Below, piece by piece: positions 52,629 through 61,600 of a DNA stretch of 64,000 nucleotides. Origin of the DNA: Anaerospora hongkongensis (GTDB lineage Bacteria > Bacillota > Negativicutes > Sporomusales > DSM-15969); NCBI RefSeq assembly GCF_004339805.1, contig NZ_SLUI01000006.1, positions 167,399-231,398 on the forward strand, written 5' to 3'. The translations under genes were made by a program, and so were the position numbers. The notes beneath the pieces were generated by a model, which did not search any database, was not told where the DNA came from, and saw only the letters and a list, made by a program, of their open reading frames with translations. The stretch's first letter is position 1. Each line of letters opens with the position of its first letter.

Positions 52629-53990
52629 TTGAAAACAGTACGTATTGGTGGTGGGCAAGGCTTCTGGGGTGATAGTAACGATGCTGCGATTCATATGGTC
52701 AAGACAGGTAATCTGCAATATCTGGCGTGTGATTACTTAGCCGAATTAACCTTATCCATTATGCAGCGTCAGCGGCAGCGTAACCCTGAGCGGGGTTTTG
52801 CCCAGGATTTCATTGATATGCTGCGGGTCATTCTAAAAGAATGCCTGGATAAGAATATCAAAGTTCTATCTAATGCCGGCGGAATGAATGTGCCAGGAGC
52901 GGTCAACGAAATTAAAAAATTTGCCATTAGCCAACAAATTAGTAATTTTAAAATAGGGTATGTAACAGGCGATGACTTGTTAGAGCAGTTGACGGATTTG
53001 CAGTCACAGGGAATCACAATGAAAAACTTAGATAACGGCCGGGATTTTGACAAAATTAAAGACCGGATTGTGAACGCTAATGTTTACTACGGTCATGAGC
53101 CTATTCTATCGTGCCTGGAAATGGGGGCAAACGTAGTAGTAACCGGTCGTGCCACCGATTCCAGCTTGTTCCTTGCACCTTTAGCATATGAGTATGGCTG
53201 GAAGCCGCAGGATTGGAATGACTTGGCGAAAGGTATTATAGTAGGGCATCTTCTGGAGTGCGGTGGCCAAGGCAGTGGCGGGAACTTTGATTATGGCTGG
53301 CGAGATGTACCGGATCTTGATTCACTTGGTTATCCAATTGCGGCAGTCAGTGAAACCGGTGAGATTATTATTACTAAAGCCCCTGGCTGCGGTGGTTTAA
53401 TCTCTGAACAAACCTGCAAGGAGCAGCTCCTTTATGAAATTCATGATCCGGCTAATTACATTACACCGGATGTTAGTGTCGATGTCAGTAAAGCAAGGCT
53501 GACCCAAACCGGCAAGGATCAGGTTCGTCTTGACGATGTGTTTGGCAAAGCGCGGCCTGAGCAATTAAAGTTATGTATTGGCTACCAGGCCGGTTATAAA
53601 ATTGAGGGCTATTTACCTTTTGCCTGGCCTGATGCTTATGAGAAGGCACAGTGTGCAGCAGAAATACTGAAAAAGCGGCTGGCTAAAAAGGGACTCCAGG
53701 CAGAGGAAATACGGGTAGATTACTTAGGGGTAAATGCTCTGCATGGACCGATAGCTGCCCCGCTTACTAGCGAACCGAATGAGGTTGTCATGCGGATGAC
53801 AATACGAACGAAGGATAAGAAGGAGGCTCAAAAACTAGCACCGGAGATTGCTCCCTTGCAACTAAATGGACCACCGGGTGCATGCTTCTTCGGTGGAAGA
53901 CCGAAAGTAAGCGAGATTATTGCACTTTGGCCTACCCTTATTCCTCGTGATGCTGTGAAATTGACACCACATATTTTGGAGGTGAAGTAA
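52629..53990 (+). CDS. AtuA-family (acyclic terpene utilisation, DUF1446) protein
   Basis: A 453-residue protein. IGGGQGFWGDSNDAA is the N-terminal AtuA signature, and GRATDSSLFLAPL and HLLECGGQGSGGNFDYGW are further family motifs. AtuA is named from the Pseudomonas acyclic-terpene pathway, where its reaction is unproven. Here it lies with a class II HMG-CoA reductase and a transporter, which links it to branched C5/C6 acid metabolism. The TTG start follows AAAGGAGATG. Its stop overlaps the next ATG by one base. Confidence 0.85.
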   Translation: MKTVRIGGGQGFWGDSNDAAIHMVKTGNLQYLACDYLAELTLSIMQRQRQRNPERGFAQDFIDMLRVILKECLDKNIKVLSNAGGMNVPGAVNEIKKFAISQQISNFKIGYVTGDDLLEQLTDLQSQGITMKNLDNGRDFDKIKDRIVNANVYYGHEPILSCLEMGANVVVTGRATDSSLFLAPLAYEYGWKPQDWNDLAKGIIVGHLLECGGQGSGGNFDYGWRDVPDLDSLGYPIAAVSETGEIIITKAPGCGGLISEQTCKEQLLYEIHDPANYITPDVSVDVSKARLTQTGKDQVRLDDVFGKARPEQLKLCIGYQAGYKIEGYLPFAWPDAYEKAQCAAEILKKRLAKKGLQAEEIRVDYLGVNALHGPIAAPLTSEPNEVVMRMTIRTKDKKEAQKLAPEIAPLQLNGPPGACFFGGRPKVSEIIALWPTLIPRDAVKLTPHILEVK

Positions 53991-54304
53991 TGGCTAAGTG
54001 TTTACTTAAAGATGTGGCCCACGCCCGTTCAGGGGATAAAGGAAACATCAGTAATATTTGCTTATACGCTCGTGATCCGAAGGATTATGAACTGTTACAA
54101 GAACAAGTTACAGCAGAGAAGGTAAAGGAGCATTTTAAAGGGGTAGTATTGGGCGAGGTAATTCGTTATGATGTTCCTACATTAAGCGGGTTTAATTTTG
54201 TGATGAAAGAGGCTTTAGGAGGGGGTGCCACCCAGTCTTTACGGCTTGATACACTGGGCAAAACAATGGCATCAGCATTGTTACGAATGGAAATTGAAAA
54301 ATAG
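53990..54304 (+). CDS. AtuA-associated small protein (AtuA C-terminal ferredoxin-fold-like)
   Basis: A 104-residue protein with VAHARSGDKGNISNICLYAR, the conserved start of the small domain that is fused to the C-terminus of long AtuA proteins. Here it is a separate gene translationally coupled to the AtuA gene (TAATG), so the two probably form one enzyme. Confidence 0.82.
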   Translation: MAKCLLKDVAHARSGDKGNISNICLYARDPKDYELLQEQVTAEKVKEHFKGVVLGEVIRYDVPTLSGFNFVMKEALGGGATQSLRLDTLGKTMASALLRMEIEK

Positions 54305-54319
54305 AAAGGGGCATAGCAA

Positions 54320-55582
54320 ATGAAAACGAGTGAGTTTAAGGGGTTCTATAAGCTATCACCACAGCAGCGTCTTGAAGAAGTTGCTAAGTTTAGCAGCTTA
54401 ACTGAAGAAGAAGTCTCGTTACTTGCTAAGACCGGTGCTCTCAGCATAGAAGCGGCAGACCATATGATTGAAAATGTATTTAGTGTTATGCCACTGCCTA
54501 TGGGGATAGCAGTTAACTTTACGATTAACGGTAAGGATTACCTCATTCCAATGGCAGTTGAAGAACCTTCTGTTGTTGCCGCGGCGAGCAATGCTGCTAG
54601 GATGGCCCGGGTAAAGGGCGGGTTCTTTACAAGTAATACTGGACCAATCATGCGGGCTCAAATTCAAATTGTGAATGTAGCAGATCCGTATGCAGCCCGC
54701 TTTAAGCTGTTTGAAGCTCGTGAAAAACTCATAGAAATAGCAAATTCCCAGGACCCTATGCTGATTAGCTTAGGCGGCGGGATGAAAGACCTGGAAGTAC
54801 AAATAGTACCATCACCATTGGGAACAATGGTAGTTATGCACCTGATTGCGGACACCCGGGATGCCATGGGAGCAAATACGGTAAATACTATGGCTGAAGC
54901 GTTAGCTCCTTATATTGAGCAAATTACTGGCGGCAAGGTCTATCTGCGTATTTTGTCTAACTTGGCTGATAAACGGCTGGTCCGCGTACGAACGGTGATA
55001 GATAAAGAGACAGTAGGAGGAGAGGCTGTTGTTGACGGTATCGTATGGGCATATACCTTTGCCTCTGTAGATCCTTATCGCGCCGCGACGCACAATAAGG
55101 GAATTATGAACGGCATCATTCCTGCCGTGACTGCCACAGGGAATGATACACGCGCTATTGAGGCAGGTGCACATGCCTATGCAGCTCGCAATGGCCGGTA
55201 TACTTCTTTAACGGTATGGGAAAAGAATAAAGATGGTGATTTGGTAGGTACGATCGAAGTGCCGATGGCAGTTGGCTTAGTCGGAGGAGCAACCAAAGTT
55301 CATCCTGTGGCGCGATTAGCAGTAAAGATTCTTGATGTTAAGTCAGCCGTTGAGTTAGGAGAAGTTATTGCGGCTGTTGGCTTAGCGCAGAATCTCACTG
55401 CATTAAAGGCATTAGCTACCGAAGGAATTCAACGCGGCCATATGTCCCTCCATGCAAGGAACGTAGCAGTGGCAGCAGGTGCTACTCCAGATATTATCGA
55501 TCAGGTTGTAGCGGAAATGGTGAAAGCACGTAAGGTAAGGCAAGATTATGCTGAAGAGCTGGTTAAACAGGTAAAGAAATAA
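54320..55582 (+). CDS. mvaA: Hydroxymethylglutaryl-CoA reductase, class II (degradative type)
   Basis: A 420-residue enzyme that interconverts mevalonate + CoA and HMG-CoA with NAD(P). ENVFSVMPLPMGIAVNF and MAVEEPSVVAAAS (catalytic Glu about 83), HNKGIMNG (Lys about 260), GNDTRAIEAGAHA (Asp about 275) and GHMSLHARN (His about 378) are the class II active-site motifs. In Pseudomonas mevalonii the class II enzyme works in the oxidative, mevalonate-degrading direction. Bacteria that make mevalonate carry it with mvaS and kinases, which are absent here. The start follows GAAAGGGG. It is the last gene of the operon. Confidence 0.92.
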   Translation: MKTSEFKGFYKLSPQQRLEEVAKFSSLTEEEVSLLAKTGALSIEAADHMIENVFSVMPLPMGIAVNFTINGKDYLIPMAVEEPSVVAAASNAARMARVKGGFFTSNTGPIMRAQIQIVNVADPYAARFKLFEAREKLIEIANSQDPMLISLGGGMKDLEVQIVPSPLGTMVVMHLIADTRDAMGANTVNTMAEALAPYIEQITGGKVYLRILSNLADKRLVRVRTVIDKETVGGEAVVDGIVWAYTFASVDPYRAATHNKGIMNGIIPAVTATGNDTRAIEAGAHAYAARNGRYTSLTVWEKNKDGDLVGTIEVPMAVGLVGGATKVHPVARLAVKILDVKSAVELGEVIAAVGLAQNLTALKALATEGIQRGHMSLHARNVAVAAGATPDIIDQVVAEMVKARKVRQDYAEELVKQVKK

Positions 55583-55704
55583 ATATGAGTATGCCCAATT
55601 TAAAATTTATGGTTCCTGTGCATCGAACTAAAATCAAAGACAAAATACTATGACCATGCTACAATAATAAATAACAATATATTTTCTCATTTTCAAGCTT
55701 GGAA

Positions 55705-55808
55705 AAGGTAGCTAGGGTTCCGCCTCTTACGAGGGCTGCGACCGAGCGCTACAGCCCGCTTTCGCGGGGGCACCTATTGGCACAAAAAGCCCGAGGGGGA
55801 TAGCTTGG
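55705..55808 (+). ncRNA. ykkC-class riboswitch aptamer (subtype 2 likely; candidate nucleotide-diphosphate sensor)
   Basis: The transcript shows CTAGGGTTCCG, a small hairpin (CCTC-TTAC-GAGG), GACCGAGCGCTAC, a GC hairpin (CCCGC-TTTC-GCGGG) and CACAAAAAGCCCG, closed by AGCTA (55710-55714) with TAGCT (55801-55805). These are the conserved blocks of ykkC RNAs. Guanidine-I members read GGTCCGAGAG at the central block; this one reads CGACCGAGCG, closer to the subtype-2 group that senses ppGpp, PRPP or nucleoside diphosphates. The downstream Nudix gene favours the subtype 2c (nucleoside-diphosphate) class, which I recall as Nudix-linked. Subtype is an inference. Confidence 0.75.
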
Positions 55809-55852
55809 CGTATTTAAGTGCGTCAAGATATCTCTCCGGGCTTATTTTTTTT
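55787..55852 (+). terminator. Riboswitch expression platform: intrinsic terminator
   Basis: AAGCCCG-A-GGGGGATA (55787-55802) pairs with TATCTCTCCGGGCTT (55829-55843), with one bulged A and some G-U pairs, followed by A and eight T. The 5' arm is the 3' end of the aptamer, so ligand binding should block the terminator and turn the gene on. Confidence 0.75.
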
Positions 55853-55868
55853 GAAGGGGTTGTTGTTT

Positions 55869-57107
55869 ATGATTGCCGATCAATATGACGTTTTCCTATT
55901 TGACCTTGATGGTGTGATTTACCTCGATGATGCTGTTTTAGCAGGAAGCAGAAGATGTATTCGAAAACTCCGGGCAATGGGTAAAACGGTTTGTTTTGTT
56001 ACGAATGATCCGCGGCCAACCAGACAAGAGCTGTGCAATCGCTTAAATTCCATGAAAATTGTAGTATCACCGGAAGAAATTATTACTTCCGGGTGGGCCA
56101 CCGCTCAATATCTTGCGAAAAACAATATTTCCGACGTTTTTGCAATTGCCACTGCAGGGTTTGCCAGCGAGTTGGAGGCCTTTGGCATTCAAACTAAAGT
56201 TGACGGTACTTGTCAAGCCGTTGTAGCAGGTTATAATGAAAATACAAATTTAGTGCAAATCCAGCAGGCGATACGCTACTTAGAGCAGGGAGCCCGGTTT
56301 ATTGCCACAAATGGGGATCAATCATTTCCGGGGCGCGATGGCCGGTGTATTGCGACAGGAGCCATGGTGGAGCTGATTCGCAAGGTTAGTGGTAAACAAC
56401 CACTTATTATTGGCAAGCCGCATTCCTATTTGTTTTCTGCTGCTTTAAAGAACGTTGCCTTCGGTTCACGGGTCGTAATGATTGGTGATAGCCTAGAGAC
56501 AGATATGTTAGGTGCACACAAACAGGGAATTGATGCGATTCTTTTATCCAAAGATAGGTGCTGCTTTCCGTCAAAACACGATTACCGGATGCCTGACAAG
56601 ATTATCACTCATTTGTGGGAGCTGTTTAAACCCACTGAAGAGGTAAAACCTTGGAGAAACCCAGGCTTTGTATGGCCCGATGCTGTAAAACCCGGTGTAG
56701 CGGCAGTCATATTTAATGGTCAGCGGCAGGTATTGTTGGTTAAACGTAAGGATAATGGTTTGTGGGGCCTTCCGTCGGGACACCTCGAAATTGGTGAAAC
56801 GGTTACCGACGCAATTAAACGGGAAATACAAGAAGAAACAGGGTTAATAGTAGAGGTAGAGAAGTTAGTGGGCGTCTATTCCGATCCGGTTTCGCAAGTC
56901 TTTACTTATCCGTCCGGTTCAGCCACTCACTTCATCACTTTGAGCTTTTTATGCTGCGTAATCGGTGGAGACCTGCAGGCAGATGATCGTGAAATTGCTG
57001 AAGCTACTTTTTTTGATACAAATCATCTGCCGGCTAATATTCTAAAAATGCACCCCCAATGGTTAACAGACGCATTGGCGAACCAAAGTTTTTCTTTTCT
57101 CCGGTGA
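55869..57107 (+). CDS. HAD-IIA phosphatase fused to a Nudix hydrolase
   Basis: A 412-residue fusion. The N-terminal half is an HAD-IIA (NagD/PGP-like) phosphatase: FLFDLDGVIYLDD, VTNDPRPTR and IGDSLETDMLGAHKQG. The C-terminal half (about 275-405) is a Nudix domain with the complete box GHLEIGETVTDAIKREIQEETGLI (GX5EX7REUXEEXGU). The two activities could remove a nucleotide diphosphate and then dephosphorylate the product. The ATG at 55869 lies after the terminator and after GAAGGGG; a longer frame from 55818 would begin inside the terminator. Expression is under the ykkC-type riboswitch. Confidence 0.88.
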   Translation: MIADQYDVFLFDLDGVIYLDDAVLAGSRRCIRKLRAMGKTVCFVTNDPRPTRQELCNRLNSMKIVVSPEEIITSGWATAQYLAKNNISDVFAIATAGFASELEAFGIQTKVDGTCQAVVAGYNENTNLVQIQQAIRYLEQGARFIATNGDQSFPGRDGRCIATGAMVELIRKVSGKQPLIIGKPHSYLFSAALKNVAFGSRVVMIGDSLETDMLGAHKQGIDAILLSKDRCCFPSKHDYRMPDKIITHLWELFKPTEEVKPWRNPGFVWPDAVKPGVAAVIFNGQRQVLLVKRKDNGLWGLPSGHLEIGETVTDAIKREIQEETGLIVEVEKLVGVYSDPVSQVFTYPSGSATHFITLSFLCCVIGGDLQADDREIAEATFFDTNHLPANILKMHPQWLTDALANQSFSFLR

Positions 57108-57119
57108 ATGTTTTGTTTA

Positions 57120-57161
57120 TTGACAATGCAAAATTGATTATTATATAATTGACCAAGGTCA
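57120..57161 (+). promoter_or_regulatory. TetR promoter with operator
   Basis: TTGACA (57120-57125), an 18-base spacer and TATAAT (57144-57149) are followed at once by TGACCAAGGTCA (57150-57161), a perfect palindrome. The same palindrome type (TGACC-N2-GGTCA) recurs at 57871-57882. Binding here would block the start of transcription, so autorepression by the TetR protein is expected. Confidence 0.8.
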
Positions 57162-57218
57162 GTAATGCTTGAGAAGCGATAGTGTAAGTTTATCTTTAGT
57201 CAGGGAGTTGCTACAAAT

Positions 57219-57827
57219 ATGAGAGTCCGAAAAGATCCCGAAGTCCGGCAATCAGAGTTAATTGATGCGGCTCTAGAGTTATTTATTTCTGTTGGCTATG
57301 AGAAAACAATGGTTGTTGATATTGTTAAAAAAGTCGGTGTAGCCAAGGGGACGTTCTTTTACTACTTTCCCACAAAGGAAGCTGTTTTAGAAGCTATCTG
57401 CACGCGCTGGGCTGCTGAAATGGCGACTTCCTACCAATTAAAAAGCCGCCAGCATACGGCAATCAACAAACTGCAAACTTTCATTTCCGAACTGTTACTT
57501 CCCAGTCAGGTTGATGTGCTTATAGACAGACTATGGGATGAAAAACAATTCAATTTAGTTTATAGTATTTGGCAACAGCATGTCGAAACCGTATTTAACC
57601 CTCTTTTGGAGGAGATTATCCGTCAGGGAAATCAAGAGGGTACCATGCATGTGGATTATATCAAGGAAACGATTGCTTTTTTCTGGAGTACAATAGACTG
57701 CTTATTGGAAGTTGCGTATTCAAAAGAACCTCAGGAAACCTATCATACTAAAACAAAAATTGCCGAATCGGTGCTGGAACGAATTTTGGGAATTGAGGAG
57801 GGTATGCTCGAATTATCGATTCCCTAA
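57219..57827 (+). CDS. TetR/AcrR-family transcriptional regulator
   Basis: A 202-residue regulator. The N-terminal helix-turn-helix reads ELIDAALELFISVGYEKTMVVDIVKKVGVAKGTFFYYFPTKEAVL, the standard TetR DNA-binding domain. The C-terminal helical domain binds an unknown ligand. Palindromes TGACC-N2-GGTCA flank the gene on both sides, so it probably represses itself and the acetyltransferase gene that follows. The start follows AGGGAG. Confidence 0.92.
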   Translation: MRVRKDPEVRQSELIDAALELFISVGYEKTMVVDIVKKVGVAKGTFFYYFPTKEAVLEAICTRWAAEMATSYQLKSRQHTAINKLQTFISELLLPSQVDVLIDRLWDEKQFNLVYSIWQQHVETVFNPLLEEIIRQGNQEGTMHVDYIKETIAFFWSTIDCLLEVAYSKEPQETYHTKTKIAESVLERILGIEEGMLELSIP

Positions 57828-57870
57828 GTTTTAAATTGCGTACTATGCGCAGTTTTTTTTCTTATTTAAC

Positions 57871-57882
57871 TGACCTGGGTCA
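57871..57882. promoter_or_regulatory. Second TetR-type operator
   Basis: TGACCTGGGTCA is the same palindrome as at 57150-57161 apart from the two central bases. It lies in the gap before the acetyltransferase gene, about 110 bases upstream of its start, next to a TAAAAT box at 57884-57889. Confidence 0.65.
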
Positions 57883-57992
57883 TTAAAATGGAGTCCTTAT
57901 TAGTGGCAATCAACCTGTGATTTACGAATAGACGTAATCGGAGTAGTTGAACTTTTGAATACAGAGTATCTCAAAAGGTGGTATTTATCGTG

Positions 57993-58517
57993 ATGAGAAT
58001 CGAAACCGAAAGACTTATTATAAGAAAATTTCAGGAGCAGGATGCAGCGGGACTATGGGATTATCTCTCCCACCCGCGTGTAAATTGCTTTGCTAATGAA
58101 AAACTCAACACATTTGACGATGCTGTGGCCGAGGTGAAGAAACGAAGCGACGATGAAACCCAGTTCGCTATATGCTTAAAAGAAACTGATGCAGTAATTG
58201 GGAATTTATTCTTAGCAAAAGATGAGCCTGATACGTACAGTGTTGGCTGGCAGTTTAACGAAAAATACGAAGGAAAAGGATACGCAGGCGAAGCAGCAAG
58301 AGCCTTTCTGGATTTTCTGTTTAATGATAAGAATGCAAGACGGATCTATGCTTATACAGAAGATTACAATGTTCGTTCACAAAAACTCTGTGAGCGGCTC
58401 GGTATGCGCAGAGAAGCATATTATATAGAGTTTATATCGTTCGTAAAAAATCCAGATGGAACACCAAAGTATGAAAATACGTTTGAGTACGCCATTTTGA
58501 AAAAGGAATGGAACTAA
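57993..58517 (+). CDS. GNAT-family N-acetyltransferase (RimJ/RimL-like)
   Basis: A 174-residue acyltransferase. METERLIIRKF-type N-terminus (MRIETERLIIRKFQ), GWQFNEKYEGKGYAGEAARAFLDF (acetyl-CoA pyrophosphate loop) and NVRSQKLCERLGMRREA are classic GNAT/RimJ motifs. It could acetylate a ribosomal protein, an amine or a drug; not resolvable. GTG 57990 and ATG 57993 are both near the AAAGGTGG site. Possible target of the TetR protein upstream. Confidence 0.88.
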   Translation: MRIETERLIIRKFQEQDAAGLWDYLSHPRVNCFANEKLNTFDDAVAEVKKRSDDETQFAICLKETDAVIGNLFLAKDEPDTYSVGWQFNEKYEGKGYAGEAARAFLDFLFNDKNARRIYAYTEDYNVRSQKLCERLGMRREAYYIEFISFVKNPDGTPKYENTFEYAILKKEWN

Positions 58518-58540
58518 GTGTGATAAGCAGATAGAAAACC

Positions 58541-58561
58541 AAATAAGTCAAGCCTGACCCC
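58541..58561 (+). repeat. Copy of the terminal repeat of the 7453-7699 element
   Basis: Identical over all 21 bases to the right end of the element at 7679-7699 (ends AAGTCAAGCCTGACCCC). It lies just behind the acetyltransferase gene, without an opposing copy. Confidence 0.75.
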
Positions 58562-58587
58562 AGGTGCTTCTCTTCAAAAAATGAAAA

Positions 58588-58620
58588 AGTCACTGCAGAG
58601 ATATGTACTCTGCAGTGACT
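58588..58620 (-). terminator. Terminator of the inverse-autotransporter gene
   Basis: AGTCACTGCAGAG pairs perfectly with CTCTGCAGTGACT around a 7-nt loop. On the minus strand the stem is followed by TTTTTCATTTTTT, so it ends the gene at 58650. Confidence 0.8.
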
Positions 58621-58649
58621 AGATACTCCGGCACTTTTTATTTAAAAGA

Positions 58650-61600
58650 TTAATCAAAACCTTCCTGAATCGTTGTACTTACAGTTTGATTCTTAAGCAC
58701 AGTTATATTTTTATTTGTCAAATTCGTATAGAAATTATGGGTGCCAACCGGTATGTTCATGAGCGTTACACGCCCATAAGAATCCGTTACACCTGATAGA
58801 ATGGTGCCATTGACATTGACAGATACAGTCACATTTTTTCTAGGCATCTGAATCACATCACATACTTCGATTGTTACATTTCCATACGCTTGTAGCTGCA
58901 TCGAGATATTTCCGGTGGCCGTTGTACCATTTGCTACCGTTACACTAGTGGTACTGTTGTCATAACCACTCTTCGTTGCTGTGAAGGTATACGTACCGGT
59001 AGGAAGATTAGTGAAGGTAGCCTGCCCTGATGAATTTGTTGTCACCGTCTGCGCTGAACCATTCACCGTTACGTTTACGCTTGCATCACTGAGCGCGATT
59101 TCTCCATTCATAACAGTAATGGTTGCATTACCGGTTTGCCGGGTTAATAAAACCGTTGTAGTTGCAACTCCATTAATAAAAGTGGCGCCGCAGGTATTTA
59201 GTTGATACCCTTCTTTATAGATTGTAAAGGTATAGTTGCCGATAGGAAGATTGAGGAATTGTGCTTGTCCTGATGAATTTGTTGCTTCTGCCCGCGTTAC
59301 ACCGTTTACGCTTACGCTGATGATAGCTCCCTGAATCGGAAGTGCTCCTTCTTTGGCTATAATTGTGGCGGTGCCGAGTTGTGCTACGGTAATGGTTCCG
59401 CTTGTAGTTGTATTTAGATGTACATCAAAGATTCCATCGACAGTGTTGTAACCGGCTTTGGTTGCCGAGAAAATATAAGTACCGGTTGGAACGTTCGAAA
59501 AGGTCGCATGGCCGGATGCGTCAGTTGTCTCCGTCCAATTGGCAAAGCCTCCGATCGTAACCGTGGCGCCGCTGAGCGGAGTATCCCCATCCATGACAGT
59601 GATGGTGGCGGTACCGGTTTGTCTGATGATGGAAATCGTTTCAGAACTGCCTCCATTTACAATCGTTATGGTGCCGCTCTTTGTGTCATAGCCTTCAATC
59701 GTTACTGTATAGCTGGTTAACCCAACCGGCTGAGAGGTAAAGATGACCTGACCCATTTCATCCGTAGCGGATGTCGTGCCATTTAACGTGACACTTGCGC
59801 CGCTGACTGTGTTGGTTCCGTCAGTAACCGTGATGGTTACTGTGCTGATCTGCCTGGTTAGCGCGATTGTCCCGGCGGCGGTCACGCCGCTGGTAACTGC
59901 TACAATACCGGCATTACTGTTATAGCCTTCCTTACTGACCGAGAAGGTGTAGCTGTCTGCCGGCAAATCGCTGAAGGTTGCTACACCGGCAGCATTGGTG
60001 GTAGCTGTCTGCGTTGTGCCGTTTACCGTGACACTAGCAGTGGCACCGCTTACCGGCAAGGTTCCGTCGGTAACGGTAATTGCTGCACTGCCGGTTGTGT
60101 TATTGGACGAAGGCAGCACAACATTTACCTTGCTGGTACCGCCATTAAGAGGAACGCTGGCCGGTATACTGTTCATGCTCTGACCGCTTGCCTGCACCGT
60201 AAAGCGGTAATTGCCTGGTGGCAGATTATTAAAATGAGCGGTTCCATCCGAGCCTGTTGTCAGGCTGAGTGTAAATACGGTCTCAGCAGCAAATGCTGTC
60301 TTTACCCCTAAGATACGGTCAAAGAGATTTCCTTCAGACCGTGCGTGGCCTTCACTGATTACATTGGCCGTAACTGTTGCACCGCTTACCGAGGCGCCGT
60401 GCGCGTCAAAAACATTCACGACAATATTTCCCCAGGTTCCTGCTAGGCTGATTGAGGTATTCTCGGTCTGATCTTTTTGTACTGTTACCGTGCTATCGTT
60501 GGAGTAGCCAAAATAGGTGGCTTTAATTGTATACTCTCCTACAGTCAAACCGCTGATAACACCGGTTCCGGCAGCATTGGTGGTGACGGAATTACCGACG
60601 GGATTACCGTTTTGGTAGGCCTGCAGGATAGCTCCCTGGATTGGCTGATGATTACTGCTATTGATAACTGTCGTACTGACGCTGCCTGCAGCGGCTGCAA
60701 ATTTAGTAAAGGTCTCAGTTTTGATCTCATTTTCACGCTGTACTTTTTGAAGCAGCTTATGGCTGATATCATTCGTTTTCTTATCTTTATGGCTGTCGCC
60801 GAACAAAGAAGGTCCCAGTTTATCCGCCAATTGATATTGGATTTTTCCGTATAAGTCCCCGTTGGACAGATTGGAATTGGTATAACCCATTTCCAGAGAA
60901 AAGCGGGGAGAGAGCTGCAGCGTACTGCGCAGTCGATAGCCTTTTTCGTCATCGTGATGTTTATTATCGTAATAAAATCCGGAAGCATAGAAACCAAGCC
61001 ACGGAGCATTTGCTAAGCTTGATCCTACTTCATAATCTAGACCTTGTACTGCTCTTATATAGGTATATAAGGTGCCAGCGGTAGAAGTAGATTTTCCTAT
61101 TAGGTGGTCGCCTGAGGTGGGAAAGTAAAAATTGGCCCGGTATTCGGCTAATTTATTAAAGTATTCTGCACCGACGCCAACCCGGGAAAGATCATGCTGG
61201 AAGCCATAATCATAGAAAGCATTCAAGCCGACAATACTGGTTTTATCTTCCGCAAGTTTACGCCAGCCAATCCCCAGGTTAGCGGTCGCATTGGCACTGC
61301 TCTGATAGGAATAACGGCCCTGCCAAAACAAAAGAGCATTGTTTTTCGAGGTTTGAGAAAAGGGCTGGATGGTTTCCAGTGAAAATACCGGCTTATAATC
61401 TTCTGTAAAAGAAAGGTTAAGATCGGTAGTTCTCAGCCATGCTGGCCCATGCTGTTTCCCATTTTGCAGATAATAGGGAATGAGTTGATTCAGAAATTGT
61501 TCTGTTTTTTGATCGGTACTTAACCTGCTGGAATCGGGATTAAGAACGATTTGATTTGCATTAACCGCCGATTTTTCTACGGTTAATACGGGAAATTCAT

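Noticed and set aside
55705..55808. Guanidine-I riboswitch assignment
   Set aside because: The central block reads ACCGAGCG, not GTCCGAGAG, and no guanidine exporter or carboxylase follows. A subtype 2 class fits the Nudix gene better. Not fully excluded.
58860..60660. Regularly spaced similar DNA segments resembling a repeat array or CRISPR
   Set aside because: The periodicity comes from repeated Ig-like protein domains of the autotransporter. Units are about 240 bases and diverged, and there are no short identical repeats with unique spacers.
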